Assembly: GCF_020567705.1 (NCBI RefSeq)
Contig: NZ_JAJDJU010000017.1
Coordinates: forward strand, 1 to 59,340
DNA: 59,340 nt
Direction: 5' to 3'
Source of the DNA: Acidocella sp. KAb 2-4
GTDB taxonomy: Bacteria > Pseudomonadota > Alphaproteobacteria > Acetobacterales > Acetobacteraceae
The notes beneath the pieces are model-generated. The model worked only from the letters and a program-made list of their open reading frames with translations, ran no database searches and was not told the DNA's origin. Both the position numbers and the translations under genes were made by a program. Below are positions 1 to 7,792 of this stretch, one piece after another. Positions within the stretch are counted from its first letter, which is position 1. Each line of letters opens with the position of its first letter.

Positions 1-1
1 A

Positions 2-1261
2 CTCAAGCAGTTCAAGCACATCGAGGCGCCCAAGGAAATCAACCTCGCGGTGCTGCGTGCGCTGTTCGAGTTACTCGACCTGCCCTCCGGCCTGGCGCAG
101 AAGGCCAGCCAAGGCGACACCGAACCGGTTATCGCATTGCAGGAAAAGATCAGCGCCCTGGTGCCGCGTGTGCTCAGGGCGGGCTCCGATCTCCAGCAGG
201 GCAAGCTCGCCTTCTGGGGCCAGAACCTGCTGCGCGAGGAAGAAGCCAAGGATTGGTATGCGCGGCTTGATGTGCTCAAAAAATTCACGGAATCCCTGTC
301 GCCTTACAACACCGTCGGTAAGCTCAAGAACCTGCGCACCACGCTCGAAGACATCGACATCCAAAAGAAGAACCTGGACGTGCTCGCCGGCGCCGAGCGC
401 TTGTTGGAACTGGTCGGAGAATTGGGGGGTGCCGCATCTTACCTGTCGCAGGCGGAGATGATCTTGCAGCCCAACCACGACTGGGTGAAGCAGGCCCAAG
501 CAGCGCGCAAAGCCCTGTTCGACAAGCTGGCCGAGGACCGGACGGCGGAACGTGCCGTCGCCACCCTCGGGGAAGGCCGCCAGACTCTCGCCGGGCTCAA
601 GAAGGATTACGTCACCGCCTATATCGCCAGCCACAGCAAGGCCCGGCTCGGTGTTGCCGAAGAAAAGACACGCAATGCGCTGCGCCGCGACGACCGCTTG
701 TTGTCGTTGCGCGTGCTAGCAGGCGTCTCTCTAATGCCCACCAGCCAGCTCACCGGCTTCGAGGACGCGCTCAACAGCCTAAAAAGCTGTTCCGCGCTGG
801 ACGAGCCGACGCTGCTCAGAACGCCGGTATGCCCCCACTGCCAATTCCGGCCGTCTGCCGAGCAACTGGAACTGCTGCCTGCCGCCAGTCGCCTGAACAA
901 GCTGGACGACGATCTGGACCGGTTGCAAGCCAGCTGGCAACAGACATTGCTGGAGAATCTGGAAGACCCATTCACGCAAGACAGCCTAGGCCTTCTGCCG
1001 CCCGCATCGAGGGCTCTGATCGATGCCTTCCTCACCGCGCGCAAGCTGCCGGAGCCTATCACCGCCGATTTCGCCAACGCCGTACAGGAAGCACTGTCTG
1101 GGCTGGAAAAGATCACGATCAAGGCAGACGAACTGCGCCAAGCCCTACTGCAAGGAGGCTCGCCCGCCACGCCGGATGAGCTGCGCAAGCGGTTCGACGC
1201 GCTCATCAGCGAGCGGGGCAAGGGCAAGGACGCAACCAAGCTTCGGTTCGTGATCGAGTGA
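2..1261 (+). CDS. brxC: BREX ATPase BrxC/PglY, C-terminal part (cut by left edge)
   Basis: This is the C-terminal roughly 420 residues of a larger protein; the frame is open to the first base, so the start and the ATPase domain lie outside the window. What is visible is helical, charged sequence with a CPHC motif followed by a conserved-looking FRPS (about nt 829-855), which fits the tail of the DUF6079 BrxC/PglY family as I recall it. BrxC is the large P-loop ATPase of BREX phage defence. The assignment leans on context: pglXI, brxHII, pglZ and brxA follow in the order known for type 3 BREX. The stop lies 4 nt before the next start codon, so the genes are one transcript. The ATPase motifs cannot be checked here. 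Confidence 0.75.
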   Translation, partial: LKQFKHIEAPKEINLAVLRALFELLDLPSGLAQKASQGDTEPVIALQEKISALVPRVLRAGSDLQQGKLAFWGQNLLREEEAKDWYARLDVLKKFTESLSPYNTVGKLKNLRTTLEDIDIQKKNLDVLAGAERLLELVGELGGAASYLSQAEMILQPNHDWVKQAQAARKALFDKLAEDRTAERAVATLGEGRQTLAGLKKDYVTAYIASHSKARLGVAEEKTRNALRRDDRLLSLRVLAGVSLMPTSQLTGFEDALNSLKSCSALDEPTLLRTPVCPHCQFRPSAEQLELLPAASRLNKLDDDLDRLQASWQQTLLENLEDPFTQDSLGLLPPASRALIDAFLTARKLPEPITADFANAVQEALSGLEKITIKADELRQALLQGGSPATPDELRKRFDALISERGKGKDATKLRFVIE

Positions 1262-1265
1262 CGCC

Positions 1266-3128
1266 ATGACCAGAGACGACCTCGTCGCAGCGCTCCAATC
1301 CATCGAATGGAACGACATCGAATTTAAGGAAGCGACCTGGGCCGTGCCCAAGGACGCGCTTTCGACTGTCAGCGCCTTCGCCAACACGGAGGGTGGGCAT
1401 CTGGTGTTCGGCGTCAAGCAGGCCAACGGCACATTTACCGTCACCGGCCTGACCGACGCCGATCAGATGCAGAACACCTTCCTCGGCCAAGTACGCGATA
1501 CCAACAAGGTCAGCGTTCTCCTGCCTGTTGAGCCGAAAAAGCACGACTTGCCGGAAGGCATTGTGCTGGCGTTCTACATTCCCGAAGCCTCACGGCAGCA
1601 GAAGCCCGTCTATATCGATGGGAATCCGAAAAAAGCCTACATCCGCCGTGGCGGTCGTGACGATACCTGCACGGGCGACGAGCTGCTGCGCTATATCCGC
1701 GACGCATCGAACACCCGATACGACGCCGAAACGCTGGACGTGGATATCGGCCGTTGTTTCGATGAAGCCTCCGTGCGCTGGTATCGCGCGCGCTTTGCCG
1801 CCAGCAACCCTGGCAAAGACACCGCCACAGATGACACCAGTTTCCTGCGGACGTGGGGTTTCCTCGTCGAACATGGCGGCGTGTTGCGTCCCACCCGCGC
1901 CGCCATTCTGGTGCTGGGCAGCGGCGAATACGTCCGTCAGGTGCTGCCGCGCATGGTCACGGACGTACAACTCTATCGCAATAGCAGCACCGAATATGAC
2001 TCTGCCGTCCGCTGGGCCGACCGCCTCTCCGTTGAGGACAACCTCATAAAGGCCTGGCAGGCCATCGTGGAGTTCTACTTCCGCCACAGCGAGCGCCCCT
2101 TCGCCGTGGACGCGGCCACCATGCGGCGTGACGACGATCCGCCCGACTATATCTCCTTCCGGGAAGCCGCCATCAATCTGCTGATCCACCAGGACTTCGG
2201 CGACACCACCCGCGTTCCAGTCATCCGCTTCTTTCGTGACCAGACCGAGTTCTTCAATCCTGGCGACGCCTTTGCCTCGCGCGAGCAGCTACTTGATCCG
2301 GGTGACAAGGAGGTTCGCAACCCCAGCATCGTCAACGCCTTCCGACGCATCGGTCTGTCTGATCAAGGCGGCACCGGCGTGCGCGCCATCTTCGACGGCT
2401 GGCGCAAGTTAGGCTATCTGCCACCCGAGATCGAAAACCACAGGGCCGAAAAAAGCTTCCGCCTGCGCCTGTGCAAGGTAAAGCTCATCACCGAAGCCCA
2501 GCTTCTGGCGCAGGCGAGCCTGGGCGCACGCCTGTCCGAGCACGAGGCGGCGGTGTTTGCCTTCCTTCTGCGCAGCGGCCAAGTCGATGTGGCAGACATC
2601 AAGGCGCTGACTGGTCTTACTGGTGCGCAGGCGCTGGATCTGGCTCGGCGCCTGACTGTGCAAGTGCTGACGGAACCGCTCGGCGAAGCCGCCCACGCTT
2701 GGCGGTTGGTGCCTCACTTGCGCACCCGCTTCACCGCCGAAGCGGCGGATACAACCGAAGATCAACCGACTGGTGCGGAAACGGTGGCGGCAGGCGCTAC
2801 CGATCAAGTCGCCGAACAAGTTACAGCGGAACAAGCCGGACTTGCTCGGTCACTTGATCGGTTGACGGAGGTGCAGTGGCATATCGTCGATTTCGCCGAT
2901 GTGCCGCGCTCGCTGGCGGAACTGATGACACACGCTGGCTATAGCCAGCGCCCGCACTTCGTGGCCGCTCACATGAAGCCGCTTCTAGCCGGCGGTGTAC
3001 TGCGTCCAACAATCCCCGACAAGCCACGCTCGTCGCAGCAGCGCTATGTTCTCACGGACGCGGGCATCCAGCTCAAGCTGTTGCGCGAACAGACAGCAGC
3101 CAAGCCTGGGGACGAACATGGACATTGA
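1266..3128 (+). CDS. AlbA_2 (Schlafen-like) / GHKL / winged-helix protein, COG2865 type
   Basis: This 620-residue protein resembles the COG2865 group of predicted regulators. Residues about 15-135 form an AlbA_2 domain: IEFKEA at 18-23, then SAFANTEGGHLVFGV at 36-50 and YIRRGG at 125-130. Near residue 298 the sequence FREAAINLLIHQDF matches the N-box of the divergent GHKL ATPase module (HATPase_c_4), and winged-helix-like segments follow from about residue 430 to the end. The family usually binds nucleic acid or regulates transcription; some Schlafen-type AlbA_2 domains are RNases, but no activity can be assigned here. It is inserted between brxC and pglXI, 4 nt after brxC and overlapping the next gene by 11 nt, so it is co-transcribed with BREX. 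It is not a canonical BREX component. It could be an operon regulator, an accessory effector or a self-contained defence gene. Confidence 0.8.
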   Translation: MTRDDLVAALQSIEWNDIEFKEATWAVPKDALSTVSAFANTEGGHLVFGVKQANGTFTVTGLTDADQMQNTFLGQVRDTNKVSVLLPVEPKKHDLPEGIVLAFYIPEASRQQKPVYIDGNPKKAYIRRGGRDDTCTGDELLRYIRDASNTRYDAETLDVDIGRCFDEASVRWYRARFAASNPGKDTATDDTSFLRTWGFLVEHGGVLRPTRAAILVLGSGEYVRQVLPRMVTDVQLYRNSSTEYDSAVRWADRLSVEDNLIKAWQAIVEFYFRHSERPFAVDAATMRRDDDPPDYISFREAAINLLIHQDFGDTTRVPVIRFFRDQTEFFNPGDAFASREQLLDPGDKEVRNPSIVNAFRRIGLSDQGGTGVRAIFDGWRKLGYLPPEIENHRAEKSFRLRLCKVKLITEAQLLAQASLGARLSEHEAAVFAFLLRSGQVDVADIKALTGLTGAQALDLARRLTVQVLTEPLGEAAHAWRLVPHLRTRFTAEAADTTEDQPTGAETVAAGATDQVAEQVTAEQAGLARSLDRLTEVQWHIVDFADVPRSLAELMTHAGYSQRPHFVAAHMKPLLAGGVLRPTIPDKPRSSQQRYVLTDAGIQLKLLREQTAAKPGDEHGH

Positions 3129-5007
3129 AACCGCAGGTGCAATCAGGCTGTTTTTCCCCAATCCGTCGTTGACGCTGGTCTACTTCGAGGCGTTGGCGAA
3201 CGCCCTGGATGCTGGCGCCACCGAGGTATCCATCGAGATTGACGTCCAGGCATTTGACAAGCCTGAGACGCTGAAAGTCACCGTCTCGGATAACGGCGAT
3301 GGATTTACGGACGACAATTTTAATCGTTTCAAGAAGCTGCTTCTTCCGAGAGACAAGTTCCACAAAGGGATAGGCCGCTTAGTATTCCTGAACTATTTCA
3401 ACCGCGTGGAGATCGACAGCCGCCGCGATAAGTGGCGCCGAACTTTTACTTTCAAGAACGACTTCGATGGCAATGCGCCAGTTGAGACTCTTGCCGACCA
3501 GCAGGAGGCCAAGACGACGCTTGTGTTTATCGGGTTCGCGAAAGAACGCGTCAAATCCTATGACGATTTGAAGCCCGACGCGCTCAAGCCGCTCATTATT
3601 GAGCAGTTTTTGCCTACGCTTGACGCCCGCAAGCGCGAGGCCAAGCCATTCAAAATATCGATCAATTTGAAGACAAACGAAAGCAATGCGCAGAAGGAAT
3701 TTTTCACCGACAGCACCGAGATAACGGTCAATGATCTGCCGTCGATGACGACCGTAACGATCAAGGATAGCACCCTCGATGCAATATCGGCGATCGATAT
3801 GCATTATCATATCGAAGCTGTTTCGGGAAAAGGCAGTTCGCTTGTCGCGTTCAGCATCGATGGGCGCACGATCGCGGCGAACCTCATTCCGCCATCATCA
3901 TTTCCGCCCGGCTACCTTTGCGTTTTCCTCTTTGAGTCAGAACTTTTTCATTCGAACGCGGACAGTTCACGGCAGAAGCTCGTGCTGCCGGGGGGCATTC
4001 CCGAGACTCAGCTTTACCGTGTGCTTCGTCGGGAGCTCGGAAAGGTTCTGGCCGAAAAAATTCCGCAGATCACTGAGAAGAACCAAAAAATCAAAGAGAC
4101 GTTCGAGGAGCAATTTCCTCACCTTCTCGGCTTTTTTGAGGACGACACTGTCGGTCTGATCGATCGGGACGATGCGCTGTCGATAGCCCAGCAGCGCTTT
4201 TTCAAAGAGCAGAAGGAAATCCTCCAGTGCGAAAAGCTCAGTGACGCGACCTATGAAAAATCACTGGAAATGTCATCGCGCACCCTGACTGAATATATTC
4301 TCTACCGCGATAAGATTATTACGCGAATGAAGGAAATGACCGGCGGCAACGCGGAGGCGGAGATACACAATCTGATTGTCCCACGGTTCAAGGAATATTC
4401 TCAAGGCACAATGCCATCTGAAATATACCAGAACAATGCCTGGCTACTCGACGACAAGTTTATGGTTTTCAGGACAATCCTGAGCGAAAAGAGCATGGAC
4501 ACCGTCATCAATGCCATACGCCTCGATGACGAGAGCGTTGGGGACACCGGCAGGCCAGATATCGCGATGATCTTCTCCGCAGACCCCTGCGACACCACAC
4601 CCGTCGACGTGGTGGTGGTCGAGATCAAAAAGAAAACGGATGCCGAGAAGGACAATTTTTACGCCGTAAATCAGCTGCTCGACCGAGCAGGCAAGCTGGT
4701 TGCGCATTGCCCGAACATTCAGCGAGTCTGGTACTACGCGATCATGGACGTCAATGAGGCGACCGCATTCCGTTTAAGGCAATTCAAGTGGACGCCCTTC
4801 TTTTCGAAAGGGAAGGTTTACTATCAGGAATTCGACACACCGCATCCGGATGGGCGCATCATCCCCACGCCCACATTTGTGGTCTCCTTCGACGCAATCA
4901 TTGCCGACGCTGAGGGCAGGAATCATACGTTCCTGGAGATCCTGCGGGAAGGCATGAAAAAATACGCTGACGAACATGTCGACGGCAAGCCGTCAGGCGA
5001 TGAGTAG
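3118..5007 (+). CDS. MORC-like GHKL ATPase with C-terminal PD-(D/E)XK-like nuclease motif
   Basis: The start at 3118 was chosen because the GHKL domain begins at once after it and it overlaps the previous stop by only 11 nt. The protein has 629 residues. N-terminal GHKL motifs are clear: N-box EALANALDAGA at 24-34, DNGDGF at 58-63, and a lid-like KGIGRLVFL at 83-91. Near the C-terminus RPDIAMIF (about 478-485) is followed about 20 residues later by VVVVEIKKK (E502, K504), the layout of a PD-(D/E)XK nuclease core. An N-terminal GHKL ATPase joined to a nuclease fits a nucleotide-driven DNA-cutting defence protein, but this is inference from motifs. Base composition is lower in G+C than the flanking BREX genes (the row at 3661 is 43% G+C), suggesting separate acquisition. 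It is not a known core BREX gene. Confidence 0.75.
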   Translation: MDIETAGAIRLFFPNPSLTLVYFEALANALDAGATEVSIEIDVQAFDKPETLKVTVSDNGDGFTDDNFNRFKKLLLPRDKFHKGIGRLVFLNYFNRVEIDSRRDKWRRTFTFKNDFDGNAPVETLADQQEAKTTLVFIGFAKERVKSYDDLKPDALKPLIIEQFLPTLDARKREAKPFKISINLKTNESNAQKEFFTDSTEITVNDLPSMTTVTIKDSTLDAISAIDMHYHIEAVSGKGSSLVAFSIDGRTIAANLIPPSSFPPGYLCVFLFESELFHSNADSSRQKLVLPGGIPETQLYRVLRRELGKVLAEKIPQITEKNQKIKETFEEQFPHLLGFFEDDTVGLIDRDDALSIAQQRFFKEQKEILQCEKLSDATYEKSLEMSSRTLTEYILYRDKIITRMKEMTGGNAEAEIHNLIVPRFKEYSQGTMPSEIYQNNAWLLDDKFMVFRTILSEKSMDTVINAIRLDDESVGDTGRPDIAMIFSADPCDTTPVDVVVVEIKKKTDAEKDNFYAVNQLLDRAGKLVAHCPNIQRVWYYAIMDVNEATAFRLRQFKWTPFFSKGKVYYQEFDTPHPDGRIIPTPTFVVSFDAIIADAEGRNHTFLEILREGMKKYADEHVDGKPSGDE

Positions 5008-7789
5008 AGAAATGACAGCAGATATGAACGATCTTCTACAAAACCATCGCAGCGGAACCAGCGGTCCGGTCGAATGCCTCGGCCAGACCTTTGCGAGTGA
5101 CGATGCTCGACGCGCGCATTTCTTGGCCATTTTGTCCGAGAAGCTGCAAGATCGGGCTTTTCGCGACCAGGAAGGCTTTCCGAAAGGATCGGACGCCGCC
5201 ATCCTCGCTATGTCTGATCCGCCCTACTACACGGCCTGCCCAAACCCATGGTTGGCGGAGTTCGTGGAGCATTATGGCAAGCCCTACGACCCGGCGGTGA
5301 AATACAGCCGCGAGCCGCTGGCGATCGACGTGAGCGTCGGCAAGACCGATGCCATCTACAAGGCGCACAGCTACCATACCAAGGTGCCTCACCTCGCCAT
5401 CGTGCCGTCGATCCTGCACTACACCCAGCCGGGCGATGTGGTGCTTGACGGCTTTTCCGGCTCAGGCATGACCGGCGTGGCCGCTCAATGGTGCGGCACG
5501 GCCGCGTCCAGCTACCGGCACGAGCTGGAAATGACTTGGAAGAAGGAAGGCCGCGCCGCGCCCAAATGGGGCGCGCGAGGTGCTGTGCTGAACGACCTGT
5601 CGCCTGCCGCTACCTTCATCGGTGCGAACTACAACACCCCCTTTGATGTCGATGCCTTCACTAAGGCGGGCAAGCAGATCCTTTCAGAGCTCGAGCACGA
5701 TTGCGGCTGGATGTATGAGACAAAGCACACAGACCAAACACTTGGAATAATTGAAGAAACGGTATGGAGTGAAGTTTACTCATGCCCGGAATGCGCTGGG
5801 GAAATAAACTTCTTCGAAGTTTCTTATGATGCAGAAGCGTCAAAGGTTCGCGCAAACTCCGTCTGCCCGCATTGTGGCGCGGAACTCACAAAGAAGAAAA
5901 TGGAACGCATCTACATAAGCGTGCCAGATCGCGCAAATTCTACTATTGTTTCTCAGCCTAAAAGAGTTCCAGTCCAGATCACCTATAAAATTGGATCTCG
6001 GAAGTACACCAAAAAGCCTGACAAGGAAGATCTGGCGCTTATCCAAACGGTCTCGGAGATGGAAATTCCCGAGGAAGTGCCATCGAGCAAGATACCGCCA
6101 ATGCACATGACGCATGAGAGAGCAAGGATGGATGAGGCGGGCGTAACCCACCTCAACCATTTCTATCTTCCACGTGCTGCACAATACCTAGCACGCCTGT
6201 GGCAAAAAGTAGAAAAGATGTCAGACCAGAGGCTTCGGTTGATGATGCGCTTCTGGTTCGATAGCCACGTTATTAACTTGTCGATTCAAAATCGCTATCG
6301 TCCAGAGGTATCTTTCCCATATAATCCAATGACCGGGGTTTATTATGTTCCTTCTTTGATTTCTGAGGCCTCGCCATTTACCGCCTATGCCAATCGCCTG
6401 AAGAGGCTTTCAGATACCTTTCAAGCCTTTCACCTGCGAGAGGCAAACGTCGCCCTCACAACAGGAACGGCAGCATCGTTGCCGCTTCCCGATGATTGCA
6501 TCGATTACATTTTCACAGATCCTCCATTTGGCGAGAATATATACTATTCTGATCTGAACTTCCTTGTTGAATCATGGCATGGGGTGATAACCGACGCCAA
6601 GCCGGAAGCGATTATCGACAAGTTCAAGCACAAAGCGCTGCCCGAATATCAGCACCTGATGCAGAGTTGCTTCGCCGAATACCAGCGCGTGTTGAAGCCT
6701 GGACGCTGGATGACGGTAGTGTTTTCCAACAGCAAGGCGGCGGTTTGGAACGCCATTCAGGTCGCGTTGCAGCAGGCTGGCTTCGTCGTGGCCGAGGTGA
6801 CGGCGCTGGACAAGGTGCAGGGCAGCTACCGGCAGGTCACGTCCACCACCGCCGTGAAGCAGGATCTGGTGATTTCCGCCTACAAGCCCAATGGCGGACT
6901 GGAAGAACGCTTCAAGAGAAGCGGTGCAACGCCGGACTCGGCATGGGATTTCGTACAAACCCACCTTCGCCATCTCTCCGTCACCAAGGTAAAAGACGGT
7001 GAGTTGGAGTTCATCGTCGAGCGCGACCCGCGCCGCATCTACGACCGGCTGGTGGCTTGGTTCGTGCGCCACGATGCACCGGTGCCGCTATCCAGTGACG
7101 AATTTCTCTCCGGCCTTCGCAGTCGCTTTCCTGAACGCGACGGCATGGTCTTCCTACCCGAGCAGGTGACTGAATACGACAAGAAGCGCGCACAGACCGC
7201 CCAGGCGCCGCAGATGGAACTGTTCGTCTCTGACGAGCGCAGCGCCATCGACTGGGTGGCGGACTTCCTGAAAGCCCGGCCGTCCACCTATCAGGACATC
7301 CACCCCGAGTTCATCAAGCAGCTCGGCGCGGGCTGGAAGAAGCACGAGGCGCGGCCGGAACTGTCGGCACTACTGGAAGCCAATTTCCTTCGCTTCGATG
7401 GCGCGGGCGAGGTGCCAAGCCAGATTCACCGCTATCTCTCCACCAACTACCACGATCTGCGTGGCCTGGAGAAAACCGACCCGCGCCTCAATGCCCGCGC
7501 GCAAGACCGCTGGTATGTGCCCGATCCAAACAAAGCGCAGGATCTGGATAAGAAGCGCGAAAAGGCCCTGCTCAAGGAGTTCGAGCTCTACAAGGCGTTC
7601 ACTGGCCGTAAGATCAAGGAAACGCGGCTGGAGGTGCTACGCGCAGGCTTTAACGCGGCTTGGGCGGCGAAGGACTACGCCACCATCCTCGGGATCGCTC
7701 ACAAGCTGCCGGAAGAGACACTGCAAGAGGATGAGCGGCTGCTCACCCTCTATGACATGGCGCTAACGCGCTCCGAAGACGGAGCATAA
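5000..7789 (+). CDS. pglXI: BREX type 3 adenine-specific DNA methylase PglXI
   Basis: About 929 residues of a COG1743-type methylase. A DPPYY motif with TACPNPW follows near the N-terminus (nt 5216-5252), then a SAM-binding FSGSGMTG (about nt 5455-5478). A zinc ribbon comes next, with CPEC near nt 5782 and CPHC near nt 5866. A second catalytic-type motif, FTDPPFGENIYY, lies near nt 6511-6546. In BREX, PglX methylates host DNA for self-recognition and is also required for phage restriction. In-frame starts exist at 4976, 5000, 5012 and 5024; 5000 gives an 8-nt overlap with the preceding stop, but no ribosome site is decisive. The central segment, about 5690-6560, is visibly AT-richer than both ends, which suggests an exchanged specificity block. 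Confidence 0.88.
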   Translation: MSREMTADMNDLLQNHRSGTSGPVECLGQTFASDDARRAHFLAILSEKLQDRAFRDQEGFPKGSDAAILAMSDPPYYTACPNPWLAEFVEHYGKPYDPAVKYSREPLAIDVSVGKTDAIYKAHSYHTKVPHLAIVPSILHYTQPGDVVLDGFSGSGMTGVAAQWCGTAASSYRHELEMTWKKEGRAAPKWGARGAVLNDLSPAATFIGANYNTPFDVDAFTKAGKQILSELEHDCGWMYETKHTDQTLGIIEETVWSEVYSCPECAGEINFFEVSYDAEASKVRANSVCPHCGAELTKKKMERIYISVPDRANSTIVSQPKRVPVQITYKIGSRKYTKKPDKEDLALIQTVSEMEIPEEVPSSKIPPMHMTHERARMDEAGVTHLNHFYLPRAAQYLARLWQKVEKMSDQRLRLMMRFWFDSHVINLSIQNRYRPEVSFPYNPMTGVYYVPSLISEASPFTAYANRLKRLSDTFQAFHLREANVALTTGTAASLPLPDDCIDYIFTDPPFGENIYYSDLNFLVESWHGVITDAKPEAIIDKFKHKALPEYQHLMQSCFAEYQRVLKPGRWMTVVFSNSKAAVWNAIQVALQQAGFVVAEVTALDKVQGSYRQVTSTTAVKQDLVISAYKPNGGLEERFKRSGATPDSAWDFVQTHLRHLSVTKVKDGELEFIVERDPRRIYDRLVAWFVRHDAPVPLSSDEFLSGLRSRFPERDGMVFLPEQVTEYDKKRAQTAQAPQMELFVSDERSAIDWVADFLKARPSTYQDIHPEFIKQLGAGWKKHEARPELSALLEANFLRFDGAGEVPSQIHRYLSTNYHDLRGLEKTDPRLNARAQDRWYVPDPNKAQDLDKKREKALLKEFELYKAFTGRKIKETRLEVLRAGFNAAWAAKDYATILGIAHKLPEETLQEDERLLTLYDMALTRSEDGA

Positions 7790-7792
7790 TCC

